Shown here: piece by piece, positions 1-9,302 of the stretch | How the letters are laid out: each line of letters starts with the position of its first letter | Numbering within the stretch: position 1 is the first letter of the stretch | Origin: Vibrio hannami | Lineage (GTDB): Bacteria; Pseudomonadota; Gammaproteobacteria; Enterobacterales; Vibrionaceae | Length of the DNA stretch: 64,000 bases | Assembly: GCF_029589055.1 (NCBI RefSeq) | Contig: NZ_JARQZP010000003.1 | Span: forward strand, 434,001-498,000 | Direction: 5' to 3' | Notes under the pieces: model-generated | Databases searched by the model: none | What the model was told of the DNA's origin: nothing | What the model saw: the letters and a program-made list of their open reading frames with translations, nothing else | Translations under genes and position numbers: made by a program

Positions 1-377
1 TTTCCTGAGTTTAAGGCGGCGATAACTTCTGGTCGTGTGGAGTGGTCATCCAGATGGGTAATTTCATGTTTTGTCAGATTAGAGTCACCGAGGACTTTTC
101 CGGATTCGTGGATAATGGTAAATCGTCGCTGTGTCGAGGATTGAGATAAATTATCCAGAAAGTCGTCTATTTCGTCGGGGGTGAAGTCGTAAAAATGGAG
201 TTTGTCATCGACGACCTGGTGATTTACATCCATTAGCAGATCTAGCATGTAGTTACTGACGATGTCGGTTAGCCATTCGTCTAGAGTCCGGTTGTACAGG
301 TAGCCTCCGAAGACAAAAGACAAGGCTAACGCAATGATTGGGAAGTAATGAAATCTGCTTACCCGGTTATTAGACAT
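1..377 (-). CDS. PhoR-like sensor histidine kinase, N-terminal part (runs off left edge)
   Basis: About 125 residues are visible, starting at an ATG at 377 on the minus strand and open to the window edge. One hydrophobic segment lies at roughly residues 12-27. It is followed by a periplasmic sensor-type stretch containing GDSNLTKHEITHLDDHSTRPEV. This closely resembles the 'DS...NH..RPE' signature found just before the catalytic part of PhoR/CpxA-like two-component kinases. The HAMP, HisKA and ATPase domains would lie outside the window. The family call is by motif resemblance, and the specific signal is unknown. Confidence 0.7.
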   Translation of the reverse strand, partial: MSNNRVSRFHYFPIIALALSFVFGGYLYNRTLDEWLTDIVSNYMLDLLMDVNHQVVDDKLHFYDFTPDEIDDFLDNLSQSSTQRRFTIIHESGKVLGDSNLTKHEITHLDDHSTRPEVIAALNSG

Positions 378-586
378 AACTCTACCTATGCAACAGTATT
401 AGTTAATATCATAGTTGACGAATTGCTACATTTGCCACTTTGTTTTGTTACTGATGTGATAGCTATATAACCCATTACTGTAACAGTGATGCATATTCAT
501 AAAAAAAGTGCAGTACTGAAGTCTATTGAGTAACCAACAGAATGTGATACTGTCTTTTTAGATATATAACTGCAGGATTAAAGAGA

Positions 587-1189
587 ATGACTATTGACCT
601 ATCGAAGTATAAAGGTCTGATTTTTGATATGGATGGAACGCTACTGGATACCATGCCGTTTCACCTGGATGCCTGGGAGCTAACCGCAAAAGCCTTTGAT
701 ATACCTTTCGATCGAACCTGGATTCATAGCATGGGGGGCATGCCAAGCCCGAAGATTACCCTTGAAGTGAACGCGCGTTACGATCTTGATTTAGACCCTC
801 AAGAAGTTGCTGGCTATAAGATGGCTCGTTTTGCCGAAATGGACGGCAGTGGAGAGGTGATTCCACACACATACGAAGTGCTTAAATCGGCACAAGGGAA
901 TTATAAGACAGCAATAGGCACCGGAAGTCCGCGCCAGAATGCGATGCGCCTATTGGAAGGACAAAACCTTGTACCTATGTTCAATACCATTGTTACGTCC
1001 TCAGATGTAGAGAATCACAAACCTAACCCAGATACTTTCTTGCTAGCTGCAAATAGGATGGATATAGCACCGTCAGAATGTGTTGTATTTGAAGATACAG
1101 AGCTAGGTAAGCAAGCTGCACACTCAGCTGGTATGGACTGTATTATGGTTGTTGGCAACGAATTTGAGTTCTACCCATTACCAAACTGA
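587..1189 (+). CDS. HAD-family phosphatase, YqaB-like (beta-phosphoglucomutase/sugar phosphatase group)
   Basis: A 200-residue soluble HAD hydrolase of subfamily I. Motif I is FDMDGTLLDT at about residues 13-22, with the nucleophile Asp and the acid/base Asp two residues later. The Ser/Thr motif II lies in GTGSPR, the Lys in ENHKPNPDTF, and the acidic motif in VFEDTELG. Length and motif order match E. coli YqaB (fructose-1-phosphatase). The substrate cannot be read from the sequence; a small sugar or sugar-alcohol phosphate is likely. It is followed after 41 bp by a second HAD gene on the same strand, so the two may be co-transcribed. Confidence 0.8.
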   Translation: MTIDLSKYKGLIFDMDGTLLDTMPFHLDAWELTAKAFDIPFDRTWIHSMGGMPSPKITLEVNARYDLDLDPQEVAGYKMARFAEMDGSGEVIPHTYEVLKSAQGNYKTAIGTGSPRQNAMRLLEGQNLVPMFNTIVTSSDVENHKPNPDTFLLAANRMDIAPSECVVFEDTELGKQAAHSAGMDCIMVVGNEFEFYPLPN

Positions 1190-1230
1190 GAAATAGTTTA
1201 ATTAATGAACGAAATACAAGGACGTATAAG

Positions 1231-1728
1231 ATGAAAAACATATTGTTGTTTGATTGGGGAGATACCTTAATGGTCGACTTTCCAGATCAAAAAGGCAAAA
1301 TGTGCAACTGGGATAGCGTAGAGGCAGTTGAAGGGGCTATGGAAACGCTAAAAGCTTTGTATCCTTCTAATTTAATCTATGTTGCTACAGGTGCCGCAGA
1401 CTCAACGCCAGAAGATATTAAAGCGGCATTTGAACGCGTTGATTTAAACCGATTTATCTCGGGTTATTTTTGTCAGGATAATTTGGGATTACCGAAGGGA
1501 ACATCGAATTTCTACCAGGCGATCATCGATAGGTTGGGTGTAAAGCCCGATAGAGTGACTATGATTGGTGATAATTGTACTAAGGATATTCTGTCAGCAC
1601 TGGAGGCCGGTCTAAATGCAATCTGGTTTAATCCTGGTGGGAAAAATAGCGATACCGATCAGCGAGTGGAGCAGGTTGGCCACCTGAAAGAACTACGGTT
1701 TTTGTTTACAGAAACGGGGCAACCATAA
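1231..1728 (+). CDS. HAD-family hydrolase, small
   Basis: A 165-residue HAD hydrolase. Motif I is LLFDWGDTLMVDF near residue 5; the second Asp of the usual DxD is kept as DWGD. The C-terminal acidic motif is MIGDNCTKDILSALEAG. The cap domain is very small, as in phosphoglycolate-phosphatase-like proteins lacking a full C1 cap. An AAGG-type ribosome binding site precedes the ATG. It sits 41 bp downstream of the other HAD gene. The substrate is unknown. Confidence 0.7.
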   Translation: MKNILLFDWGDTLMVDFPDQKGKMCNWDSVEAVEGAMETLKALYPSNLIYVATGAADSTPEDIKAAFERVDLNRFISGYFCQDNLGLPKGTSNFYQAIIDRLGVKPDRVTMIGDNCTKDILSALEAGLNAIWFNPGGKNSDTDQRVEQVGHLKELRFLFTETGQP

Positions 1729-1762
1729 GGTCACCCCACTCAGACAATATAGCGAAATGTGA

Positions 1763-2791
1763 TTACTTCACTTTCCAGCTAATGGTTTCACCCGCTTTAA
1801 TCGGAACAACGGTTTCAGAGCCGAAAGGCATCTCTTTATCTACTGACCATTCTTCTTTTACCAGTGTTATGGTGTCTGTGTTACGAGGTAGACCATAGAA
1901 GTCTGGACCATTGAAACTTGCAAACGCCTCAAGGTTTTCAAGTTTACCTGCAAGTTCGAATACTTCCGCATATAGCTCTAGTGACGCGTGGGCGGTGTAT
2001 GAGCCTGCGCAGCCGCAAGACGTTTCTTTCTTTCCTTTCCCGTGAGGAGCAGAGTCTGTACCAAGGAAGAATTTTTTGCTACCGCTCGTAGCGGCTTTAA
2101 CAAGTGCATCCTGGTGGGTATTTCTCTTCAGGATAGGAAGACAGTAGAAGTGAGGGCGAATACCACCAACCAGCATATGGTTACGGTTAAACATCAGGTG
2201 GTGGGCTGTGATAGTAGCCGCTACGTTATCACCAGCTTCCATTACAAACTTAACGGCATCTCCTGTAGTGATATGTTCTACGACAATCTTAAGCTTGCTA
2301 AAGCTATTTACGATAGGTGCTAAAACCGTATCCAGGAACACTTTTTCCCTGTCGAAGATATCAATTTCGTTGGTGGTTACTTCACCGTGGATAAGCAACA
2401 ACATGCCAACTTCTTCCATCGCCTCAAAAACCGGATACATATCAGGAATAGAGGTAACGCCAGAATCGGAGTTGGTTGTTGCGCCTGCTGGGTATAGTTT
2501 TGCAGCGTAGACCTTACCGCTCGCTTTCGCCTTTCGGATCTCTTCTGGAGTGGTTTTATCCGTCAGATAAAGCGTCATCAGTGGTTCGAAATGAGGAGCT
2601 GGGTTTGCGGACATAATACGCTGGTGATAAGCCAGGGCTAATTCGGTATCAGTAGTAGGAGGAACGGTATTTGGCATAACAATCGCTCGGCCATTATATC
2701 TGCTGATATCACGGACTGTATCATTTAACACGTCTCCATCACGCAGATGTACATGCCAGTCGTCAGGTCGAGTAATCGTGAGAGTAGTCAT
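1763..2791 (-). CDS. pyrC: Dihydroorotase
   Basis: A 342-residue class II dihydroorotase, the usual length of the enterobacterial and Vibrio PyrC. It interconverts N-carbamoyl-L-aspartate and dihydroorotate in pyrimidine synthesis. Visible features are the metal ligands HVHLRDGD at residues 13-20, the carboxylated Lys region [16 protein letters not shown] near 98, a metal-binding His in LIHGEV, HITT, and the late Asp in LGTDSAPH. It ends convergently with the HAD gene, about 35 bp away. A PurR box lies upstream, as in E. coli where PurR represses pyrC. Confidence 0.95.
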   Translation of the reverse strand: MTTLTITRPDDWHVHLRDGDVLNDTVRDISRYNGRAIVMPNTVPPTTDTELALAYHQRIMSANPAPHFEPLMTLYLTDKTTPEEIRKAKASGKVYAAKLYPAGATTNSDSGVTSIPDMYPVFEAMEEVGMLLLIHGEVTTNEIDIFDREKVFLDTVLAPIVNSFSKLKIVVEHITTGDAVKFVMEAGDNVAATITAHHLMFNRNHMLVGGIRPHFYCLPILKRNTHQDALVKAATSGSKKFFLGTDSAPHGKGKKETSCGCAGSYTAHASLELYAEVFELAGKLENLEAFASFNGPDFYGLPRNTDTITLVKEEWSVDKEMPFGSETVVPIKAGETISWKVK

Positions 2792-2857
2792 TTAAGGAGC
2801 TCCTACATTAATTTAATTCTATCGGAGCCTAAGCGAAACGTGATTGGAGAGTATAAA

Positions 2858-2873
2858 ACGCAAACGTTTACGC
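2858..2873. promoter_or_regulatory. PurR operator upstream of pyrC
   Basis: The 16-bp sequence ACGCAAACGTTTACGC matches the PurR consensus ACGCAAACGTTTGCGT closely. It lies about 67 bp upstream of the pyrC start (2791, minus strand), where a repressor could cover the promoter. PurR control of pyrC is established in E. coli, so the position and motif together are convincing. Confidence 0.85.
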
Positions 2874-2983
2874 TTAGGCGACAGGATGATAGTGGAAAAA
2901 CTTTACTATTGCATCACATTTATATGAGTGTTTTTCAAAAAAATCAGCCATAATCTTTAAAAAACAACACCCTCGGAGCAATC

Positions 2984-4804
2984 ATGTCTGAATCAAGGTT
3001 ATCTCAAATTCACGTGTACCCTGTTAAATCTACTAAAGGGGTCTCGCTTTCTAACTGTTGGACAGAAAAACAGGGGCTGGCGTTCGACAGGCGTTTTATG
3101 CTGGCAACTCCGGATGGCAGGATGGTGACGGCAAGAACACACCCTAAATTGGTATTGGTTCAGGTAAGCCTCGTTTCTAACGGTATTGTTTTGTCATATC
3201 CGAATAAGCCATCTCTAAGGTTAACGTACTCCGATTTTACAAAAACAGATGTAGAAGCAACGGTGTGGAGCGATACGTTTTCGGCTTATTCAACAACCAT
3301 TGATGCAGACAGATGGTTTGGAGAGGTTTTAGGAGAAGAGGTTCAGTTCCTTTTTGCTGGAGAACAGTCAAACCGCTATCGTGAGAAACTAGGGCACAAC
3401 GTTAGTTTTGCTGATGGCTATCCGCTTTTGGTTATCAGTAAGCAATCTTTAGAAGAGCTAAACCGACGTTGCCCGGAAGAACAGTTAATGTCTCAGTTCA
3501 GGCCAAATCTGGTTGTCGATGGGCCTGAGCCATTTATCGAGGATAGCTGGAAAAAAATTAAAATAGGTGAGGTGCTGTTCGAGGTACGAAAGCCTTGCGA
3601 GCGTTGTGTTCTTACAACTGTAGATCCTGCAACCGGAAAACCATCTGAATCAAAAGAGCCACTAGCGACGCTTTCAACGTTTCGCGCTAATGAGTCTGGC
3701 GGTACTTTCTTTGGACAGAATCTGGTCGCATTAAACGAAGGCATGATCAGCGTTGACGACAAGGTTGAAGTTCTTGAAACAAAAGTGAAAGAACAATACG
3801 TTGACAAGTCGCTAGATAAGCTCAAGTTAACGTGCGTCGATATCGAAGAAGTAGCGAAAGACTTTGCTACATACTGGTTAGAGCCCGTTCACGGGGTACT
3901 GCCTCCATACTTACCGGGTCAGCACTTACCTGTCGAGATTCAGGATGGCGAAGAGGTGATCGCGCGTCACTACACACTCTCTTCTAGTCCATCAAGGCCG
4001 GGGCGCTATGCCATTTCAGTTAAGCGAGTGAATGGCGGCCGTGTATCGAACTGGATATTAGACAACATTAGAGTGGGGGATGTGCTAGTCGCTGATACAC
4101 CTCAGGGGGCGTTTTATCTTAATGAAAAGAGCGATGCACCTCTACTATTAATGTCGGCGGGTAGCGGCGTGACGCCAATGCTGTCGATGTTGCGTTATCT
4201 TGCTGATCATAATCAGATAAACAATGTGGTTTTCTACCATCAATGCAGTACCGCAGAAGATATCCCTTATCAGTCGGAGTTGGATGAGCTAAACCGCAAA
4301 TTTGAGGGGTTAAAGGTTATTATCTCTCTTAGCCAGGCTCACCAGGAATGGGATGGTTTGAAGGGAAGGGTAGCGTTAAGTCATATCAAACAGATAACCG
4401 ACCTGGAGCATCGTCAGGCGTTTGTATGTGGCCCTAGTGGATTTATGCAGAAGGCGAAAAACCTGTTGCTGAAACTAGGCCTAGATAAATCCAATTATCA
4501 TCAGGAGATGTTTGGTGTCGAAGCTGGTCACTCAGTTCAAGAACCTAAATCAGTAACGCTAACGATAAATGGTGCTACCTTTACCGGAGATAACCAGACT
4601 CCCTTACTACTTCAAGCGGAGAAAGAAGGTATCTCGGTCGCCAATAGTTGCCGTGCTGGATTCTGTGGCGCTTGCTCTATGACATTGGAAGAAGGTGAGG
4701 TATCTCAGCCAGATGTGCCAGCGTTAACTGATTCAGACAGAATTAACGGTAAGGTTCTGGCGTGTTGCTGTGTACCAAAAACGGATGTCTCCGTAGTGTC
4801 TTAG
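2984..4804 (+). CDS. MOSC domain / flavin reductase / 2Fe-2S ferredoxin fusion protein
   Basis: A 606-residue cytoplasmic fusion. Residues 1-110 are the MOSC beta-barrel domain (IHVYPVKSTKG). Residues 110-265 are the MOSC domain, with the conserved Cys in KPCERCVLTTVD. Residues about 280-500 are a ferredoxin-NADP reductase module: FAD-binding RHYTLSSSP, and NAD-binding MSAGSGVTPMLSML and VCGPSGFM. Residues 515-606 are a plant-type ferredoxin with SCRAGFCGACSM plus a downstream Cys. The arrangement suggests electron transfer from NAD(P)H through flavin and iron-sulphur to a Mo-cofactor-type site or to a partner such as hybrid cluster protein. A GGAG ribosome site precedes the ATG. The true substrate is unknown. 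Confidence 0.8.
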   Translation: MSESRLSQIHVYPVKSTKGVSLSNCWTEKQGLAFDRRFMLATPDGRMVTARTHPKLVLVQVSLVSNGIVLSYPNKPSLRLTYSDFTKTDVEATVWSDTFSAYSTTIDADRWFGEVLGEEVQFLFAGEQSNRYREKLGHNVSFADGYPLLVISKQSLEELNRRCPEEQLMSQFRPNLVVDGPEPFIEDSWKKIKIGEVLFEVRKPCERCVLTTVDPATGKPSESKEPLATLSTFRANESGGTFFGQNLVALNEGMISVDDKVEVLETKVKEQYVDKSLDKLKLTCVDIEEVAKDFATYWLEPVHGVLPPYLPGQHLPVEIQDGEEVIARHYTLSSSPSRPGRYAISVKRVNGGRVSNWILDNIRVGDVLVADTPQGAFYLNEKSDAPLLLMSAGSGVTPMLSMLRYLADHNQINNVVFYHQCSTAEDIPYQSELDELNRKFEGLKVIISLSQAHQEWDGLKGRVALSHIKQITDLEHRQAFVCGPSGFMQKAKNLLLKLGLDKSNYHQEMFGVEAGHSVQEPKSVTLTINGATFTGDNQTPLLLQAEKEGISVANSCRAGFCGACSMTLEEGEVSQPDVPALTDSDRINGKVLACCCVPKTDVSVVS

Positions 4805-4831
4805 GGTTGAAACGAGCTAATAATACGATTA

Positions 4832-4873
4832 GAAGCTACCTGATTACTTGAGGATATTAAGCAATCAGGTAGT
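4832..4873. terminator. Hairpin between convergent genes
   Basis: An inverted repeat CTACCTGATT / AATCAGGTAG is separated by about 20 bases. It covers the end of the small minus-strand gene and lies just after the MOSC fusion gene. Stem symmetry suits a bidirectional terminator, though no strong T-run follows. Confidence 0.45.
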
Positions 4874-5195
4874 ACTCTTTAAAGTTTATGATCTCCACAC
4901 TGCGTGAGGCGCTGACAATATAATCTGTCACACAGGTAATTACGTAGGAGTGATTGTTAGAAATAATGTCCCCAGCTTTAAGTAAACGAAGCGGCTTATC
5001 GCTGGTGGAACATATCCATTCTTTATGGGCGTTATCGTTCACCACCACTAGTACAATGTTATCTACTGCTGTCACTCTGGTTCCGTTATTTGCGGTCACG
5101 ACAAATCGCTGACCAGACAAAATATGCTCGACGGTAGAACCAACTTTTAGCTGGGTTAGGGAGTGTGGGGTAATTGGGGCGCGTTGGTTGTTCAT
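4857..5195 (-). CDS. Conserved-looking hypothetical protein
   Basis: A 112-residue protein not recognised. It is soluble, beta-rich by composition (many V, I, T) and without a signal peptide. A central LKVGSTVEHILSGQRFVV and a later LLKAGDIISNNHSYVITCV form two similar 'L..G......' segments, perhaps two small beta-barrel repeats. It stands alone between the MOSC fusion gene (convergent) and the NadD-like gene (divergent). Confidence 0.5.
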   Translation of the reverse strand: MNNQRAPITPHSLTQLKVGSTVEHILSGQRFVVTANNGTRVTAVDNIVLVVVNDNAHKEWICSTSDKPLRLLKAGDIISNNHSYVITCVTDYIVSASRSVEIINFKEYYLIA

Positions 5196-5307
5196 GTGTT
5201 ATTGATATTAAAAAATTTTGGTTGAGAGTAGCAGTAGTAAGCCAATAAGTAAATCGGTGCTATACTAATGCGCTTACACAAATCTATTCGGTTAACTATC
5301 TCCTCAA

Positions 5308-5844
5308 ATGACTAAGACCACAACGTCTCAAGAGAAAATCGCTGTCTTCGGCAGTGCATTTAATCCACCTAGTGCTGGCCATCAAAGCGTTATTGAATTA
5401 CTTACGCATTTTGACAAAATCCTTTTAATTCCAAGTATTGCCCATGCCTGGGGAAAAGAGATGCTTTGTTATAAACATAGGTGTGAACTGGTAGATTGTT
5501 TTATTGCTGATCTTAAGTTAGATGGCGTAGAACGCTCTAGGGTGGAAGAGCAGATACACTCTCCAGGTGACAGTGTCACCACATTTGCCGTGCTGCAACA
5601 GTTAGAAAAAGAGAACCCGAATAGCGAACTTACATTTGTTATCGGTCCTGATAACTTTTTCAACTTTTCGAAATTCTATAAAGCGGATGAAATCGTTCAG
5701 CGCTGGTCGGTAGTGGCGTGCCCTGAAAAAGTAAAAATCAGAAGCACGGATATCAGGGTAAAAATTCAGGCCGGAGAAGATGTATCAGAGCTAACAACGC
5801 CAGGTGTTGCTGCATATCTGAAATCAAATGCGCTATACACCTAA
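5308..5844 (+). CDS. Nicotinate-nucleotide adenylyltransferase-like protein (NadD family)
   Basis: A 178-residue cytidylyltransferase-fold nucleotidyltransferase. The nucleotide-binding signature is AVFGSAFNPPSAGHQSVIELL at about residues 11-31, with the xxGH motif as GH. The second signature is IRSTDIRVKIQAGEDVSELTTPGVAAYL, corresponding to the ISST motif of NadD. It would adenylylate NaMN or a related mononucleotide. It is shorter than housekeeping NadD (about 210 residues), so it may be a paralogue. It stands alone. The ATG is preceded by only a weak ribosome site. Confidence 0.7.
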   Translation: MTKTTTSQEKIAVFGSAFNPPSAGHQSVIELLTHFDKILLIPSIAHAWGKEMLCYKHRCELVDCFIADLKLDGVERSRVEEQIHSPGDSVTTFAVLQQLEKENPNSELTFVIGPDNFFNFSKFYKADEIVQRWSVVACPEKVKIRSTDIRVKIQAGEDVSELTTPGVAAYLKSNALYT

Positions 5845-5878
5845 TCTCTCCCTGAACCTAGAGCATTAGTGCGGGATG

Positions 5879-5912
5879 CCTCGTTACCACGCTCTGCGTG
5901 GTAACGCATACC
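5879..5912. repeat. Dispersed palindromic repeat, copy 1
   Basis: A hairpin with arms GTTACCACGC and GCGTGGTAAC around a short loop, in a gene-free gap. It resembles the widespread intergenic 'gttcccacgc-tct-gcgtgggaac' palindromes of gammaproteobacteria. A second, related copy lies about 120 bp downstream. Confidence 0.6.
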
Positions 5913-6002
5913 GTAGTTGAAATAATAGACTTAACGCACTAAAAAACTGAAAATTATTCCGGTGAAGGTTTGTATTCCGACTGATAACTTTAAATCTGAT
6001 AT

Positions 6003-6031
6003 GCATTCCCACGGGGACCGTGGGAACGAGT
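6003..6031. repeat. Dispersed palindromic repeat, copy 2
   Basis: The arms TTCCCACGG and CCGTGGGAA flank a 3-base loop. With the copy at 5879-5912 it may mark the two ends of a small miniature element filling the gap between the NadD-like gene and the AraC-like gene. Confidence 0.6.
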
Positions 6032-6035
6032 CGAG

Positions 6036-6643
6036 TTAAAGGCTATTACCTAAAATCAGTTTAGTGATCTGCTCGAACTGTTCATCAGAACCTGCGAAAT
6101 AGTCTCGAATCACCTGTTCACGTTTTGTTCCTGACAGGATAAGTTTACGCGCTTCTCTTACCTTCATTGACAAGTTAAGTTCCTGCGAAAGTCCGGAACC
6201 AGACTCGTTATTCCACTGGCTAAATCTCTTCCCTAGAGGGGAGAGTTCAAGCCGGGGTTAAGCTCAACAATTTCATCACGAACAACTTGTAATAGGTTAG
6301 CGGTATGTTCAGGGCTGGCCGTTTTGGCTGCCAGCTTGTTCAAAATAGCACCAGATACGTTGCCCAGAGATACATAACCCGCCTGGCTAGAAAACGCGTC
6401 GGTTAATCTCACCGATAATTCAATCTTAGATAGAACCGAGTTTGGAAATATGGTCAGGGAAGTGAGGCAGTCTGCAGGGATCCAGAATGATTGGCCTTTT
6501 TCTATCGCATATTCGAACTTTTTGAGTTTAAAAAGCACTAAACCTTCATGTACGTGCAGCAGGCAATTTTTCAGTACCTTTTTACGAGGGGTTACTACGA
6601 GGTTTGTAGACTGCTCTTTGGTATATTCGATAGCGTAATTCAT
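6036..6643 (-). pseudogene. AraC-like regulator, frame broken by one base (probably an indel artefact)
   Basis: The visible frame from the ATG at 6643 gives 136 residues, a cupin-like AraC N-terminal sensor domain, and ends at a TAG just after a run of four C (plus-strand G at 6238-6241). Adding one C continues the protein as ...SPPLGKRFSQWNN and then LSMKVREARKLILSGTKREQVIRDYFAG, ending at 6036. The total is about 202 residues. That tail resembles the second half of an AraC helix-turn-helix domain, but only a partial HTH is recognisable. The effector is unknown. Confidence 0.6.
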
Positions 6644-6853
6644 TCTGGCTCTCTTTACTTACAATCCCGAAACCCGGGGGCGCATAGAGTAACTTTTTTC
6701 CCGATAATTGCAACGGGGTCGATTTTATTTAGAAGAATAACACTATTAGAATTAGGGTTTCTGGTCTGACCTTGTAACATAAACGTAATCATTAGCTGCG
6801 TTGTTTACAAAGAGCGCGTAATATTGTGCCGATTTTGAAATACGAAGATTAAA

Positions 6854-7978
6854 ATGACTGAAGTAAAAGACATATATAAAGAGATCCGTCCATATAATGA
6901 CGACGAGATCCGTCCGGCCATTGAGAGACTGATCAATGACAGTGAGTTTATCAATGCCATCATCAAGCACAAGTTTTCAAACTACCCAACTTTGTTAAGA
7001 GCTTTGCTTTCTCCGGCAATAAAAGTATATCTGCGCTCTAAATGGGGAAAACTGTCTTCAGTACATGATGTGCAATTAGAGATAGAAAAATACCTGAGTC
7101 GTATTCTTGATACCACAACGGATGGTGTGACTTATTCTGGTCTTGATAGTCTCGATACTGGTGTCCCTTATCTTTTTGTCTCTAACCACCGCGATATCGC
7201 GATGGATCCTGCGTTGGTTAACTTTGGGTTGCACCACAGTAAACACAAGACGGTGCGTATCGCTATCGGCGATAACCTGCTGAAGAAGCCTTGCGCTACC
7301 GAGTTAATGAAAATTAACAAAAGCTTTATTGTGAAGCGTTCGGCTAAAGCGCCACGAGAGCTGATGAAAGCACTCGGTCAATTATCCGGCTACATTAAGC
7401 ACTCCCTTGATACTGGTAACTCCATCTGGATTGCACATAAAGAAGGCCGCGCAAAAGACGGTAATGACGTTACCGACCCAGCGATTCTTAAGATGTTCCA
7501 TGTCGAAGGGCGTAAGCAGAAAATCAGCTTCGCGGAATATATCAAGATGCTAAGAATAGTTCCTGTTGCTATCTCCTATGAAAACGATCCATGTGATTTA
7601 GCGAAAGCAAATGAGCTATTTCAAAAAGAGACCAAGGGCAGTTACGAAAAGTCTGAGTTTGAAGATATCGACAGTATTGTTAACGGTATTCTTGGCTACA
7701 AAGGCAAAGTACACGTAGCGTTTGGTGATGTTATTGATGGTGATTTCGAAACGCCTGAACTACTTGCCGATGAAATAGATAAGCAAATTCATGCGTTATA
7801 TAAGCTTTATCCTATTAACCTGCTTGCGGCGGAAGAATCTAACGATTCCATTACCGAAGCAACCAAAGCGGCTTTGGATGAGAAGTTAGCTGTTTTGCCT
7901 GAAGCGGCTCGCGACTACCTGATGGATATGTACGCAAATCCGGTTCGCCGAAAGATGGAGCTGGAAAGCGGAATCTAA
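6854..7978 (+). CDS. 1-acyl-glycerol-3-phosphate acyltransferase-like protein (PlsC domain)
   Basis: A 374-residue acyltransferase with the HX4D catalytic block SNHRDIAMDP near residue 115 and the glycerol-phosphate-binding-like block IAHKEGRAKDG near residue 197. It would transfer an acyl chain to a phospholipid precursor at the membrane. It is longer than PlsC (about 245 residues), with extra N- and C-terminal helical regions and no clear membrane helix. It stands alone and is followed by a bidirectional terminator shared with the convergent purine operon. Confidence 0.75.
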   Translation: MTEVKDIYKEIRPYNDDEIRPAIERLINDSEFINAIIKHKFSNYPTLLRALLSPAIKVYLRSKWGKLSSVHDVQLEIEKYLSRILDTTTDGVTYSGLDSLDTGVPYLFVSNHRDIAMDPALVNFGLHHSKHKTVRIAIGDNLLKKPCATELMKINKSFIVKRSAKAPRELMKALGQLSGYIKHSLDTGNSIWIAHKEGRAKDGNDVTDPAILKMFHVEGRKQKISFAEYIKMLRIVPVAISYENDPCDLAKANELFQKETKGSYEKSEFEDIDSIVNGILGYKGKVHVAFGDVIDGDFETPELLADEIDKQIHALYKLYPINLLAAEESNDSITEATKAALDEKLAVLPEAARDYLMDMYANPVRRKMELESGI

Positions 7979-8023
7979 TTGGCTGTGCTCTGGATCTAGG
8001 ATCAAGGGGTGAAGCATTGAATA

Positions 8024-8062
8024 GAAAAAGCCTGACTTAGAAAACTGAGTCAGGCCTTTTTT
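8024..8062. terminator. Bidirectional rho-independent terminator
   Basis: A stem AAAGCCTGACT...AGTCAGGCCTTT is flanked by an A-run on the left and a T-run on the right. It lies between the plus-strand acyltransferase gene and the minus-strand end of puuD, so it can stop transcription in both directions. Confidence 0.85.
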
Positions 8063-8078
8063 GTCTTAACAGGTTATT

Positions 8079-9302
8079 TTAACGGCTTAGATGTTGTTTT
8101 AACTGCAACCTCTCTTCATCCGTCATCTCAGTTTTGTTTAAGAACGGCATATCACTGCTCTCTACTGAACGGGCAAGTATTCTTGGTGCCCAGCGTTGAA
8201 TATCTTCCCATGTATCAAATATTGCACCGCTCGGTGCAACGGTGAATACATCATCGGTTGGAGACTGACTATGGCAGCTTACACAACGTTTATCGATAAT
8301 CTCCGCGACAACAGTCTGAGCCATATCGCTATGAGCGTTTACAGTGGATTCCGCTGATTCTACTTTTACTTCCGCAATAGCAGGTGTTTCCTTGGTTGAA
8401 GGCCAGCTTAGAATACCTGCTAATATAAACATCGCAACGCCACCAGAGACCAGAACAGATGGTTTGGTTTGTCCTGAATGTTTTAGGTTAAAGTAATGTC
8501 TAATCCAGGCACTGATAACCATCACCAGCATGGCAACCAGCCAATTATGGGCATGCTGATAAATCATCGGGTAATGATTACTAATCATCAGGAAGATTAT
8601 CGGCAACGTAAAATAGTTGTTATGTATTGAACGTCGTTTCCCTTCCAAACCCGGTGCTGGGTCAACCGCTTCGCCAGCGGCGACTTGAGCGACCATCTTC
8701 CTTTGACCCGGAATTATCTTATGCCAGACGTTGTTGACCATAATCGAACCGATCAGAACGCCCATATGAATAAATGCACCGCGGCCACTAAAGGCCTGGG
8801 TGAAACCATAAAAGAAAACGGCTCCAGACAGGATAATTGCTGTCAGAAATAGCGCTTTGGATTGTGCTAGAGGAGAACGTAAAAGCAATTCATACACCAC
8901 AACACCAAGAACTACTCCGCCAATCCCAATACCTATAGCCTGAGAGGTGGTTAACTCCATTATTCTCGGGTCTATCAGGTACGCCTGAGCATTGAAGTAA
9001 TACATCCAGATAAGCAGGACAGTACCGGTAATCCAGGTGGTGTAAGCCTCCCATTTAAACCAGTGTAGTTTTTCGGGCATCTGTTCAGGGCCAACCTGAT
9101 ACTTAGCAACTTCATAGAAACCGCCGCCATGAACGGCCCACAGGTCTCCTTTAATTCCTTTATCTTTTTTCCATTTTGGTGGTGTCTCTAAGCTATTGTC
9201 TAACCATGTAAAGTAGAAGCTGGCACCAATCCACGCGATTCCACAAATTACATGGAACCATTTGATAAATAGCGCAATCCATTCGTAGAAGTGTGGCCAC
9301 AT
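8079..9302 (-). CDS. puuD: Membrane urate oxidase with C-terminal cytochrome c domain
   Basis: A 407-residue PuuD. It oxidises urate to 5-hydroxyisourate and passes electrons to the respiratory chain through cytochrome c rather than O2. About eight hydrophobic helices occupy residues 1-300, starting WIALFIKWFHVICGIAWIGASFYFTW with the conserved His of the DUF989 family. A periplasmic domain carries the haem c site CVSCH near residue 340 and a late Met (SSDMPF) as a likely axial ligand. It is the last gene of the minus-strand xdhA-to-puuD operon. An AAGGAAG site precedes the ATG. It replaces soluble UraD/HpxO-type urate oxidation, fitting the uraD and uraH genes just upstream. Confidence 0.9.
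   Translation of the reverse strand: MWPHFYEWIALFIKWFHVICGIAWIGASFYFTWLDNSLETPPKWKKDKGIKGDLWAVHGGGFYEVAKYQVGPEQMPEKLHWFKWEAYTTWITGTVLLIWMYYFNAQAYLIDPRIMELTTSQAIGIGIGGVVLGVVVYELLLRSPLAQSKALFLTAIILSGAVFFYGFTQAFSGRGAFIHMGVLIGSIMVNNVWHKIIPGQRKMVAQVAAGEAVDPAPGLEGKRRSIHNNYFTLPIIFLMISNHYPMIYQHAHNWLVAMLVMVISAWIRHYFNLKHSGQTKPSVLVSGGVAMFILAGILSWPSTKETPAIAEVKVESAESTVNAHSDMAQTVVAEIIDKRCVSCHSQSPTDDVFTVAPSGAIFDTWEDIQRWAPRILARSVESSDMPFLNKTEMTDEERLQLKQHLSR

Noticed and set aside
2042-2510. Plus-strand open frames inside pyrC
   Set aside because: They are antisense to a clear dihydroorotase gene and have no start signals.
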